This document shows, one piece after another, positions 1-7,878 of a stretch of 38,511 nt of DNA. The position numbers were made by a program, and so were the translations under genes. The stretch is from Oligoflexia bacterium (GTDB taxonomy: Bacteria; Bdellovibrionota; UBA1018), in the NCBI GenBank assembly GCA_023700925.1, contig JAMPXZ010000005.1:1-38511 (forward strand). The letters are read 5' to 3'. Numbering within the stretch: the stretch's first letter is position 1; each line of letters starts with the position of its first letter. The notes under the pieces were generated by a model. That model did no database searches and was not told the origin of the DNA. It saw only the letters and a list, made by a program, of their open reading frames with translations.

Positions 1-100
1 GCGGTGTTCCACCTGATCCCATCTCGAACTCAGAAGTTAAGCCCGCCCACGGCGAAACTAGTACCGAGGCAGCTCGGCGCTAAGATAGCTCGATGCCCCC
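1..100 (+). rRNA. rrf: 5S ribosomal RNA, 3' part (5' end outside window)
   Basis: The first 100 bases match the bacterial 5S consensus: the loop B/helix III block around CCATCTCGAACTCAGAAG at 19-36, then GTTAAGCCC, and a closing 3' strand CGATGCCCCC at 91-100 that would pair with the missing 5' end. The 5' end of the molecule lies before base 1, so only the last five-sixths or so is here. A strong hairpin follows at 119-168, as expected at the end of an rRNA operon. The exact 3' end is estimated from the pairing strand. Confidence 0.9.
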
Positions 101-118
101 ATTTTAAATTCTAATATG

Positions 119-168
119 AAAATACATCAGCCTTCCTCTTCCTTTGAAGAGGAAGGCTGATGTATTTT
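119..168 (+). terminator. rRNA operon terminator, 23-bp perfect hairpin
   Basis: Bases 119-141 and 146-168 are perfectly complementary, giving a 23-bp stem with a 4-base loop (CTTT). The right arm ends in TTTT, so the U-tract is inside the base of the stem. The left side begins with AAAA, so it could also stop transcription from the other strand. It sits 19 bases after the 5S gene. The first plausible start codon of the next gene is only 14 bases beyond it. Confidence 0.85.
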
Positions 169-181
169 GTCTCCGGTATCA

Positions 182-1249
182 ATGCCGACATCTCACGAGT
201 TGAATCATCCGCGACGCCTCATCTTCCGGCTCAGCAGCTTGGGAGATGTCATCCTTTCGACGGCGGCACTCGAAGCGGTGGCTGCGAAAGCTACTGTTGT
301 CGACTGGGTGGTGGCCCGCGAGTACGCGCCCATTCTCCGTGGGCATCCTGCCGTCCGCCGATTGTGGGAGTTCGATCGACATACCGGTTTATTCGGCTGG
401 ATACGGCTCTGTCGCGAGCTGCATGCTGAAGGCTACGATGAAATTTACGATCTGCATAGGACGCTCCGGACGACGTTGGCGCGGGTACTGTTTTTCATCT
501 GGAGCCTTTCAGCCTTAGACAGCGCCCCTCGTTGGCGATCTTTCGCCAAGCAACGATGGCGGATGTACGGTTATTTCATCTTCAAGAAATTCTGGCCGAG
601 GGCCCTCCGACCACGGCTATTCGTTCAGCGGTTCGCCAGGTGCATGGACGGGACAGGTCAGGAGCGCCCGAACTTGCGGCATCTGGTCCCTCTTGCGTCG
701 CCGATGGACGCGGAGTTTGAACGATCGCTTCCACCGGGTGCCTCTTATGTTTGCGTGATGCCGGCTTCCCGCTGGGCTGGAAAACGTTGGCCTGTTGAGC
801 ATTATGGGAGACTGCTTGCGCGTTTCAGAAGCCTTCCTGTGATCATGGGGACGGCAGGCGACGAGGATAGCCGGCGGTTGGTGGAGTTACTCGAAGCAAG
901 AGGGATTGCTCATCTCTCGGCCGTCGGCAAGCTGGATTTTCCGCAAACAGCCCGGGTCTTGAGCCGCTCGGCAGGTTATCTCGGGAGCGACACCGGCCTT
1001 GCGCATCTGGCGGAGGCGGTGGGTGTCGCGGCGTATGTCCTCGTGGGGCCGACCAGTGGCGATCTGGGGTTCGGTCCTTGGAGGCCGGCGAGCAGGGCAT
1101 TGGGGTCAGAGCTTGGCTGTCGTCCCTGCAGCAAGGATGGACGCGCCTGTTTCCGTACGAAGCGGCGTTTTGCGTGCCTTACGGAGCTGCAGCCTGAGAG
1201 TGTCCTGCCGGTGTTGGATCAACACCTCGTTGAGAGAATGCCGCAATGA
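182..1249 (+). CDS. ADP-heptose:LPS heptosyltransferase (GT9 family)
   Basis: About 355 aa. It transfers L-glycero-D-manno-heptose from ADP-heptose to the inner core of LPS at the cytoplasmic face of the inner membrane. The N-terminus carries the GT9 signature RLIFRLSSLGDVIL, the first Rossmann strand. The C-terminal half has MPASRWAGKRWP and the nucleotide-sugar block GSDTGLAHLAEAVG, followed by VLVGPTS. A Cys-rich CRPCSKDGRACF segment lies near the end, as in many RfaF-like proteins. A TTG at 167 is in frame but lies within the rRNA terminator, so the ATG at 182 is preferred; no clear Shine-Dalgarno is visible. The stop overlaps the waaA start (ATGA), so the two genes are translationally coupled. 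Which heptose (I, II or other) it adds cannot be told. Confidence 0.87.
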   Translation: MPTSHELNHPRRLIFRLSSLGDVILSTAALEAVAAKATVVDWVVAREYAPILRGHPAVRRLWEFDRHTGLFGWIRLCRELHAEGYDEIYDLHRTLRTTLARVLFFIWSLSALDSAPRWRSFAKQRWRMYGYFIFKKFWPRALRPRLFVQRFARCMDGTGQERPNLRHLVPLASPMDAEFERSLPPGASYVCVMPASRWAGKRWPVEHYGRLLARFRSLPVIMGTAGDEDSRRLVELLEARGIAHLSAVGKLDFPQTARVLSRSAGYLGSDTGLAHLAEAVGVAAYVLVGPTSGDLGFGPWRPASRALGSELGCRPCSKDGRACFRTKRRFACLTELQPESVLPVLDQHLVERMPQ

Positions 1250-2547
1250 GCTTTTCGCTGCGCTTGAGACTTTATCGGTTGGTGGCGGGAACTCTGGGGC
1301 TTCTCGCGCTTCGCCTGGCGTTTTCGGAAAGAAGATGGCGTGAAGGGCGTGCGGATCGGCTCAGGCTTCGGGAGTTCGTTAGCAAGCCGGCCTTGCACAA
1401 GCGCGGCTGGTTTCACGCGGCAAGTGCGGGGGAGCTGGAGTCTCTGTGGCCCGTCATCATCGGGTGGGCCCGGGATGGGCGCGAAACCCTGGTCACGATT
1501 TTCAGTGACTCGGCACAAGGACCGCTGGAAAAGCTGCGCGCGGCGCTGGAAAGCGAGGCGCCGGGGGCCGCACACTTTCTTGGCTATGCGCCGTTGGAGG
1601 GAGACTGGGAGCCGTATCTCAGAGCTGCCCGGCCGGCCGTTTTCGTTTCAGCCAAGTACGAAGCGTGGCCGGATCTCTGGGCGAGCTTATCAGTTCTTGG
1701 AATTCCGCTGGCCATCGTCGGGGCGCGGTCGCGCCGTTCTCTGCGGAGCTGCGCTAGTCTGGTGCGAGGGATGGGCCTTGCCCTTCCTCGGATCAAGTTT
1801 ATGACCGCGACCGAGCCCGATGCCGAAAGACTGCGGGCCGAATTTCCGGAAGCTTCCACCCTGGTTACGGGGGAGCCGCGTTGGGACCAGGTGAAGGCGC
1901 GCGCTGCCCGAGGGAACGCCCGGGCGAGGGAGTTGACGCAGTGTTTTTCGGATTTCCCGCGGCCGTGGGGAATCCTGGCTCAGGTGTGGCTTTCTGATCT
2001 TGAGGCATGGGACGCGAGGCTCCAGCTTCCGACCGGGACCGTGTGGCTGGTCCCTCACCGAGTGGATGAAGCCAATGTCCGCGTGTTGAACGATTTCCTG
2101 AGAGCGCGCGGAATCGAGGCGCTTCGCACCTCCACGCTGAAGAGCAGGGAGCCCGTGAGGCCGTCCCTGGCGGGTCCTCAGGGACAGCCGGGTTACGTGC
2201 TGGTAGATGAGATGGGCTTCCTCCTTGAACTCTATGCGCACGCGGACTGGGCATTTGTCGGCGGGGGCTTCGGCAAGGTGTCGATGCATAGCACGATCGA
2301 ACCGGCGATCTTTGGGTTGCCGCTTTCCGTCGGGGCGAAGGGGCAGGGGAAGTTTCCCGAGATTGGGGAGCTCCAGGCTCGTGGACAGCTCACGGTCTTC
2401 GACTCTCCCGAGCAGATCGAAGGTTGGGTCCGGCAATATGCCCTCGGTTCAGCGGAAGCGGATTCCGTGCAGCGCCGCCAGCTCTGGAAGGAGCGCAACG
2501 AGGCTTCCCTCGGAGCCAGTCAGCGGGTGCTGCAGGCTCTCATCTAG
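1246..2547 (+). CDS. waaA: 3-deoxy-D-manno-octulosonic acid (Kdo) transferase
   Basis: 433 aa. It transfers Kdo from CMP-Kdo to lipid IVA, the step that begins the LPS core; it is anchored at the inner membrane by its N-terminus. Evidence: a hydrophobic N-terminal stretch (residues about 8-24), the [12 protein letters not shown] block containing the SxGE catalytic glutamate, the EAWPDLW segment equivalent to ETELWPN of other WaaA proteins, and the C-terminal CMP-Kdo region with [18 protein letters not shown]. The family's usual length is about 420-430 aa. Its start overlaps the heptosyltransferase stop by four bases, and both belong to LPS core assembly. The replacement of the usual VETELWP by SAKYEAWP is a moderate deviation but keeps a glutamate in place. 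Confidence 0.9.
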   Translation: MSFSLRLRLYRLVAGTLGLLALRLAFSERRWREGRADRLRLREFVSKPALHKRGWFHAASAGELESLWPVIIGWARDGRETLVTIFSDSAQGPLEKLRAALESEAPGAAHFLGYAPLEGDWEPYLRAARPAVFVSAKYEAWPDLWASLSVLGIPLAIVGARSRRSLRSCASLVRGMGLALPRIKFMTATEPDAERLRAEFPEASTLVTGEPRWDQVKARAARGNARARELTQCFSDFPRPWGILAQVWLSDLEAWDARLQLPTGTVWLVPHRVDEANVRVLNDFLRARGIEALRTSTLKSREPVRPSLAGPQGQPGYVLVDEMGFLLELYAHADWAFVGGGFGKVSMHSTIEPAIFGLPLSVGAKGQGKFPEIGELQARGQLTVFDSPEQIEGWVRQYALGSAEADSVQRRQLWKERNEASLGASQRVLQALI

Positions 2548-2586
2548 CAAGATACCTGATTTGTCTCGGAAACCAGGTCATGCTAG
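2544..2586 (+). other. Imperfect hairpin between waaA and the kal-like gene
   Basis: CTAGCA (2544-2549) pairs with TGCTAG (2581-2586), and inside it ACCTG (2554-2558) pairs with CAGGT (2574-2578) and TTT with AAA. The structure starts in the waaA stop codon. It has no U-run, so it is not a classical terminator; it may be an attenuator or an mRNA processing or stability element between the LPS pair and the following genes. Confidence 0.45.
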
Positions 2587-2618
2587 GCTTGGAGCCAACC
2601 TTGAAGCGGGGGTCTTCC

Positions 2619-3035
2619 ATGAACAACGGTCCTGAGATTCGCTCCCTGATTCGTTTGCGGATGAGCGGCCATGATGGTCATTACGCCGGTGGCCTTGTCG
2701 ATGGCGCGAGGATGCTGCAGCTCTTCGGAGATGTCGCGACGGAGCTCCTGATTCGGCTCGACGGCGATGAAGGTTTGTTTCGCGCCTATAACGAGGTGGA
2801 GTTTCTCGCTCCGGTGTTCGTGGGCGATTATATCGAGGCCGTCGGGCGCATTACCCATGTCGGCAAGACGTCGAGGACCATGGAGTTCGAGGCTAGGAAG
2901 GTCATCCAGCCCCTGGCGCCTGCCAACGGTGGCATCGCGGTGTCCTCGGCCGAGGTGCTCGAGCAGCCGGTGGTGGTTTGCCGCGCAAAGGGGACCTGCG
3001 TGACGCCGCTCAATCTTCAAAGGAAAAAGGCATAG
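2619..3035 (+). CDS. kal: 3-aminobutyryl-CoA ammonia-lyase-like hotdog protein
   Basis: 138 aa, a single hotdog domain. The block [20 protein letters not shown] followed by [23 protein letters not shown] and a late [15 protein letters not shown] is the pattern I recognise from Kal, which eliminates ammonia from L-3-aminobutyryl-CoA to give crotonyl-CoA in lysine fermentation. The start is the ATG at 2619 with a G-rich Shine-Dalgarno (about 2607-2612); the frame is open further upstream but has no better start. No other lysine-fermentation gene (kamA, kamDE, kdd, kce) is visible nearby, so the physiological role here is open. It could serve another CoA-ester lyase or hydratase reaction. The next gene starts 6 bases after its stop. 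Confidence 0.72.
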   Translation: MNNGPEIRSLIRLRMSGHDGHYAGGLVDGARMLQLFGDVATELLIRLDGDEGLFRAYNEVEFLAPVFVGDYIEAVGRITHVGKTSRTMEFEARKVIQPLAPANGGIAVSSAEVLEQPVVVCRAKGTCVTPLNLQRKKA

Positions 3036-3041
3036 CCCCCG

Positions 3042-4616
3042 GTGGCCGCGCGATCCGACGTCAAGCTGAGGGATCACTATGATTGGGTCGCCTTGGGCGA
3101 TCACCCTGGCACGCTTCTGAGTGCGGTGCTTGCCGCGCGTCTGGGGCTTTCGGTTCTGGTATTGCCTTTGGGGCGAAGCTTCGGCAGCCAGATCGCTAAA
3201 TCTGGGCAGTGCCTCGATCCTGAATCCAATTTCCTTATGGGCCTGGGACGGTCCAGCGCGTATCCGGGGCTCATTTCAGAGTGCCTCCATCGCTTGGGCA
3301 TTCTGCGAGCCGAGACTGAATCCATTCTTGAAGCCGCGGATTCGCTTCCTCAGGTCGCGACTCCCCGGCATCGCTTGACTCTTTCGGATGAGCAGGAGCG
3401 CCTGCAGCAGACGTTCAGCCGGGAGTTCGGCGATGAGATGCTTCAAACGACGGGACTCCTGGGGGCGCTTTCGGCGAGCAGGGCCGAGTACGAGCGGTTC
3501 TGGCTCGAACTTCCGGGCCGACTCACGCTCACTCCCGGGAGCGAGAAGGCCCCGACGGAGCCGTTGAGTCTCAAGAGTCTTCGCAGCCGGATCGGCCGCG
3601 CGACGCGATCGGAAGTCGAGCGCGTGTGGTCGAAGGAGGTCTCGCTTCAGGAGGTTCTTCTGAAATCGGCGCGCCCCGAGCTGGCGGAGGTTTTTGCCGG
3701 AATCTGGTACGGGACGAGCTCCGGTACCCAAGGGCACGCGGAATTTGATCAGCTTACGACGGCGGAGCTGATGCAGCTTCTGGCGCTTTCGTTCAACGGC
3801 GCCTCCTTCAGGGGCGGACTGAGCGCTTACCGCGAGTTCCTGCTTCGGCTTGCAAGGCGGCATGGAGCGGTCATTCCGGCCAAAGCGGAGTGTCAGCGGA
3901 TTTTCATCGAAAACGGAACCTTCGCCGGCGTTCAGATGGCGCAGCGGGGAGAGATGATCACTGTCACGGGCGGAGCCATCGGCTGCGCGCTCGATCGCGC
4001 CGAGGAGCTTATGACCCAAAGCGGCCGACCGTGGCACAAGCCGAGGGTGCAGCCCCGGCCGGTCGGCTGGAAGTTTACGGTAGCGTTGATGGCAAGTCCG
4101 GAGGCCGTGCCTCCGGGCCTGACCCGGAGACTCGTCTGGCAGGAGCGAGGCGCGCCGCCCCTTGAGGTCGAATGCGTGAAGCCCGCGGATTACGGTCTTA
4201 CGGCGAGGGATTCGGTGGTGCTGTTCCTGCGGACGATTCTTCCGTTCACGGACGAGAGTCTCGCTCCCGCGCATCTCGATCAGGTTGCCGCCCGTATGCT
4301 CAGACAGGTGAGCGAGATCATTCCGTTCCTCGAGTATCATATCCTGCGCATCTACCCTGACTTCAGAAGCGACGCCGAAGTTCTCGTCGGCGAGCGCATG
4401 GCGGACGTCTATGGCTTCGCTTCCACGCAGATGATTCCGGAGAATCTGAGGTGCTATTCAGGAGCGGGAATGGGTTCGCGTACCGGAATCGAGGGCCTGT
4501 TCGTGGCCTCGGGAGAGGCATATCCGGAGTTGGGAAGCCTGGGCGGGGCGGTCGCCGCGATTGAAGGGGTTGCCTGGCTCGCGCATCGGTCGGGTTTGCC
4601 TGGACCGCTTTCGTGA
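3042..4616 (+). CDS. FAD-dependent oxidoreductase, phytoene-desaturase-like fold
   Basis: 524 aa, GTG start at 3042 preceded by a purine-rich AAAGGAAAAAGG. The N-terminus (residues 15-40) has the beta-alpha-beta layout of a dinucleotide-binding fold, but the glycine motif is degenerate (LGDHPGTLLSAVLAARLGL). The C-terminus has the FAD-contact block GLFVASGEAYPELGSLGGAV, typical of carotenoid desaturase/isomerase and related NAD(P)-binding Rossmann flavoproteins. A substrate cannot be assigned; no crt genes are nearby. The degenerate N-terminal motif makes loss of redox activity possible. It lies in the same run as the kal-like gene (6-bp gap) and the GT4 gene (13-bp gap). Confidence 0.6.
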   Translation: MAARSDVKLRDHYDWVALGDHPGTLLSAVLAARLGLSVLVLPLGRSFGSQIAKSGQCLDPESNFLMGLGRSSAYPGLISECLHRLGILRAETESILEAADSLPQVATPRHRLTLSDEQERLQQTFSREFGDEMLQTTGLLGALSASRAEYERFWLELPGRLTLTPGSEKAPTEPLSLKSLRSRIGRATRSEVERVWSKEVSLQEVLLKSARPELAEVFAGIWYGTSSGTQGHAEFDQLTTAELMQLLALSFNGASFRGGLSAYREFLLRLARRHGAVIPAKAECQRIFIENGTFAGVQMAQRGEMITVTGGAIGCALDRAEELMTQSGRPWHKPRVQPRPVGWKFTVALMASPEAVPPGLTRRLVWQERGAPPLEVECVKPADYGLTARDSVVLFLRTILPFTDESLAPAHLDQVAARMLRQVSEIIPFLEYHILRIYPDFRSDAEVLVGERMADVYGFASTQMIPENLRCYSGAGMGSRTGIEGLFVASGEAYPELGSLGGAVAAIEGVAWLAHRSGLPGPLS

Positions 4617-4629
4617 AGCGGAGAGACTC

Positions 4630-5634
4630 ATGAAAGTCGTTCTTTTTCATCCAACAGAGCTTCCGCCGCGGGATTATGGCGGCGTCGAGCGCGTGGTGCT
4701 TTGGCTCGCGCGGGGCCTGGTCGAGCGAGGCCATGAGGTCTGGGTAGGGGCGCTGCCTGGGAGTCGTCTGCCAGAGGGTGCCCGCCTTCTGGAAATACCG
4801 CCCGAGGACCGGTCGGCTCTTGGCCTCCTGGGTCGCTTGCCGCCGGGGACGGATGTGGTGCATTTTATGGCGCCGCCAGAGGAGGGGACCTGGGAACGTC
4901 TCCCTTGCGCGGCGCTGCTGACGGTGCACGGGAACGGAAAACCCGGAGAGAGTTTTCCGAGGAATACGGTATTTCTCAGCCAGGATCATGCCCTCCGCCA
5001 CGGCGGAACGGTGTTCGTTTACAACGGAATCGATCCGGCGGAGTATCGCTTCGCTCCGGAGGAAAAGGGTGACTGGATGCTTTTCCTCTCGAAGACCAGC
5101 TGGAGCGTCAAGAATGTCCGGGGCGCCCTGCGGCTGTGCGCGCGCGCCGGAGTGCCGCTGAAGATCGCAGGCGGCAACCGGCCATGGCTGAGTCGCATCG
5201 AGGCGACCCTGAGGCCTGGAATGGAGTGGCTCGGCCCAGTGGCGGGCGCCGCCAAGGCCAAGTGGCTTTGTCAGGCGCGGGCGCTGGTCTTTCCGGTACT
5301 TTGGCCGGAACCGTTCGGCCTGGTTGTCGTCGAGGCGCTGATGTCGGGGACGCCCGTGCTCGCGACGAGGAAGGGGAGCCTGCCCGAGCTGCTTCCGGAA
5401 GGCGTGGGAGCCGTGCTGCCGCAGCCGACTGCGGGCACCGAGAAAGAATGGCTCGCGCTCCTGCGATCGGGCCTGCTTGGCATGGAGCCCGCGCGTTGCC
5501 GGGAGTGGGCGCTTTCGCGTTTCCACTATGGCAAAATGGCGGAAGGCTATGAGGGTCTTTATCGGAAGGTGATGGCTGGAGAGTCGCTCCATCCGCAAAA
5601 CCCCATCGTGCAAGGGGACTGGAGAGTTCTATGA
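4630..5634 (+). CDS. Glycosyltransferase family 4
   Basis: 334 aa. The N-terminal GT-B half begins MKVVLFHPTELPPRDYGGVE, with the usual PRDYGGVER acceptor-side loop. The C-terminal half has FLSKTSWSVKN, AGGNRPW and the GT4 E-x7-E signature in EPFGLVVVEAL followed by SGTPVLATRKGSLPEL. The start is the ATG at 4630 with a GGAGAG ribosome site about 5 bases upstream; an in-frame ATG at 4561 lies inside the preceding gene and lacks a site. The end overlaps purB by four bases (ATGA). It probably works on a cell-envelope glycan or glycolipid given the LPS genes upstream, but donor and acceptor are unknown. Confidence 0.82.
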   Translation: MKVVLFHPTELPPRDYGGVERVVLWLARGLVERGHEVWVGALPGSRLPEGARLLEIPPEDRSALGLLGRLPPGTDVVHFMAPPEEGTWERLPCAALLTVHGNGKPGESFPRNTVFLSQDHALRHGGTVFVYNGIDPAEYRFAPEEKGDWMLFLSKTSWSVKNVRGALRLCARAGVPLKIAGGNRPWLSRIEATLRPGMEWLGPVAGAAKAKWLCQARALVFPVLWPEPFGLVVVEALMSGTPVLATRKGSLPELLPEGVGAVLPQPTAGTEKEWLALLRSGLLGMEPARCREWALSRFHYGKMAEGYEGLYRKVMAGESLHPQNPIVQGDWRVL

Positions 5635-6983
5635 TCGCTCGTTACACGTTACCTGAAATGGGCGCCGTTTGGGAAAACCGTCATCGGTATCGCCTCTGGT
5701 TGCAGGTAGAGCTCGCGGCCTGCGAGGAGATGGCTCGCGGCAAGCTGATTCCGTCCAAGGACTGGCTCCTGTTGAAGCGGCGCTGCCAGGATCTGTTGAG
5801 AAAAGGCGGCGTTGATCCGGAGCGGGTGGATTTTCATGAGTCCCTGACCCGTCATGACGTGATCGCGTTCACGACCGCGGTCGCCGAGCGGATCGGCCCG
5901 GTTTCCCGCTATATTCATTTTGGCCTGACCTCATCGGATGTGGTGGATACCGCGCTTTCGCTGCAGATGCTTGAGGCTGGGGAGCTTCTGCGAAAGGACA
6001 TCGAGGCGCTCCTGGAGACGCTCGAGCGGCAGGCGCTGAAGTACAGGGATCTGCCCACGATCGGCCGGACTCACGGGATCTTTGCGGAGCCCACGAGCTT
6101 CGGCTTGAAGTTCCTGGGCTGGTATTGTGAATGGCGGCGCAACCTGGAGCGCCTGGACCGGGCGCTCGATGGCCTGCGGGTGGGCAAGTTATCCGGCGCC
6201 GTCGGGGCGAACGCGCACTGGGCTCCGGTTTTTGAAAGCAAGGTGCTCTCGCGCCTTGGTCTTCGTCGCGAAGAGGTCAGTACGCAGGTGATCCCCAGGG
6301 ATCGTCACGCCGAGTTCATGAACCTGCTGGCGATCTGCGGCTGCTCGATCGAACGCATCGCCGTCGAGCTTCGCCACCTTCAGCGCACGGAAGTGGGCGA
6401 GGTGCTTGAGAGCTTCGGAAAGAGCCAAAGAGGCTCGAGCGCGATGCCTCACAAGCGGAATCCGATTTCCTCTGAAAACCTGACCGGCTGCGCACGGCTG
6501 CTCCGCGCTTACGCGCTCCCATCGCTTGAGAACATCGCCCTCTGGCACGAGCGCGATATCAGTCACTCGTCAGCGGAGCGCGTTGCGCTCGCCGACGGGG
6601 CGATTCTTCTGGATTATGCTTTGAACCGGCTGAATCGCATCCTGACGGCCTTGGACGTGCGGGAAACGAAGGTAAGGGAGAACCTCTCGAAAGCGGGTCC
6701 GACTGTGTTTTCGGGACATGTTCTCCTGGCGCTCGTAAAAAAAGGCGCCTCCCGCGAACAGGCCTACGCCTGGGTTCAGGAGTGCGCACTCGGAAGTTTT
6801 GAGGGTAAAGGAGAGTTTCTGGCGCTGCTTGGCGCGCATCCCGAGATCCGCAAGCGGTTGAGCACGGCCGCGATCCGCGAGCTGGGGTCGCTGAAGTTCC
6901 AGCTCAGGAACGTGCCGGCGGTTTATCGCGCGGCTCTGGCGCGCGCGCGAAAAAAGCGGCCGATTCGCAGGAAGGGCCGGTGA
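5631..6983 (+). CDS. purB: Adenylosuccinate lyase
   Basis: 450 aa, the usual length. It cleaves SAICAR to AICAR and adenylosuccinate to AMP with release of fumarate, in the cytosol (purine synthesis). Motifs in order: ARYTLPEMGAVW at the N-terminus, HFGLTSSDVVDTA (97-109), the catalytic-histidine segment GRTHGIFAEPTSFGLKF (145-161), and the family signature GSSAMPHKRNP (268-278), which carries the catalytic serine loop. The start codon overlaps the stop of the GT4 gene (ATGA), so it is translated from the same mRNA. A small pilin-like gene begins one base after its stop. Confidence 0.96.
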   Translation: MIARYTLPEMGAVWENRHRYRLWLQVELAACEEMARGKLIPSKDWLLLKRRCQDLLRKGGVDPERVDFHESLTRHDVIAFTTAVAERIGPVSRYIHFGLTSSDVVDTALSLQMLEAGELLRKDIEALLETLERQALKYRDLPTIGRTHGIFAEPTSFGLKFLGWYCEWRRNLERLDRALDGLRVGKLSGAVGANAHWAPVFESKVLSRLGLRREEVSTQVIPRDRHAEFMNLLAICGCSIERIAVELRHLQRTEVGEVLESFGKSQRGSSAMPHKRNPISSENLTGCARLLRAYALPSLENIALWHERDISHSSAERVALADGAILLDYALNRLNRILTALDVRETKVRENLSKAGPTVFSGHVLLALVKKGASREQAYAWVQECALGSFEGKGEFLALLGAHPEIRKRLSTAAIRELGSLKFQLRNVPAVYRAALARARKKRPIRRKGR

Positions 6984-6984
6984 C

Positions 6985-7182
6985 GTGACGGCATTAAGCT
7001 CTCCCCGGCGCGGGCAGGCCACGGTCGAATATATTCTCATGCTCATGGTCGCGGTAGCTGTGGCCATGATCGTGTTTCGCGGGATCATCGCGCCGATCGG
7101 CGGGCGCCTGACCACGTTGGCAAGCAAGATGGTGCAGAATGCGTTCACGCAGAATCTCTATTCGTTTCCGGTGAGGCGTTAG
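6985..7182 (+). CDS. Small class III signal-peptide (Flp/TadE-type pilin-like) protein
   Basis: 65 aa, GTG start one base after the purB stop. After a short basic leader comes G10-QATVEY with Glu at +5 of the predicted mature protein, then a hydrophobic segment (about 17-34). This is the processing motif of prepilin-peptidase substrates such as Flp pilins and TadE/TadF pseudopilins. No tad/flp assembly genes are in the window. Coupling directly to purB is unusual. It could be a minor pseudopilin or a plain single-pass membrane peptide. Confidence 0.6.
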   Translation: MTALSSPRRGQATVEYILMLMVAVAVAMIVFRGIIAPIGGRLTTLASKMVQNAFTQNLYSFPVRR

Positions 7183-7878
7183 TTCGGGGGATTATCTGTT
7201 TCAGGGGGATCAGACGGACTGGCTAGGAAGGGGGGGGATTTCTTTTAGGGGGGACTAACCAGCCCGTCTGATACTCCTAAGTAAAGCAAGCATTATGCCG
7301 CGCTGTGCCATGTAGAAATTGCACAGCTTTGCGACCCTGCGCACAATTGGTGCTGTAAATATTGTAGACAAATAACGTCAGGTAAATGGCATTATCATGC
7401 AGGGTTTCTGAGGCTGAACCATTGGAAAGTAGGGTTTTTTTCAAAAGGCTGTCTAGTATTTTGTCACTTCAGGGTATTTTTTTCAAATTGAAGACTCTTT
7501 GAGTTCGATGGGAGTCGTCTTTAAAAATTCCGTACTTTCAATAAGATATGAATCTGGCGAGCCTAACTTGTCCCCGCGAGGAACTCAGTGCCACTTTGGC
7601 TTGGTGCAAAGTTCGACGGATTTTCGGACTTGCGAATTCTTAGGCATAAGTTGTTGAAATAATGTGAGTAAAATACTCAGGGAATGCGCGTCAAAATGGG
7701 CACGCGGATTGCTACACCGCGGGCAGTCTCAAAGGGCTGAATTCGGCTCTTCGTGAGTGCTGTGGAGTATCGGGACAGTTGTGTCCGACCTCCTCCTCTC
7801 GACGAAGCCCCGATTGAATGCAGCACGAAGAGCGAAACCCAGGGCAAGTGCGGCTTGCCCGTATCAAGGAGTAGGGAA
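7183..7878. other. Gene-free 0.7-kb region with several small hairpins
   Basis: No convincing protein gene is seen. The first 500 bases are visibly less GC-rich than the flanks. Perfect or near-perfect short stems occur at 7209-7222/7259-7272, 7302-7308/7321-7327 (GCTGTGC/GCACAGC), 7334-7340/7398-7404 (ACCCTGC/GCAGGGT), 7493-7497/7512-7516, 7593-7598/7607-7612 (ACTTTG/CAAAGT) and 7842-7848/7854-7860 (GGGCAAG/CTTGCCC). The last one lies just upstream of the ribosome site of the next gene. A near-duplicate G-G-G-T plus T-run plus CAAA motif occurs at about 7434-7446 and 7472-7486. This must hold the promoter and leader of the outer-membrane protein gene and could hold a small RNA; no confident -35/-10 pair was found. 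Confidence 0.5.
7209..7272 (+). repeat. 14-bp inverted repeat with G-rich loop
   Basis: ATCAGACGGACTGG (7209-7222) and CCAGCCCGTCTGAT (7259-7272) are complementary apart from one A-C mismatch. The 36-base loop contains two long G-runs. It follows the purB/pilin-like gene end by 26 bases. There is no T-tract after it, so a Rho-independent terminator is not obvious; it may protect the mRNA 3' end or be an operator. Confidence 0.5.

Noticed and set aside
2424-2618. N-terminal extension of the kal-like protein
   Set aside because: The extra 65 residues overlap waaA, have no ribosome site and do not fit the compact hotdog family length.
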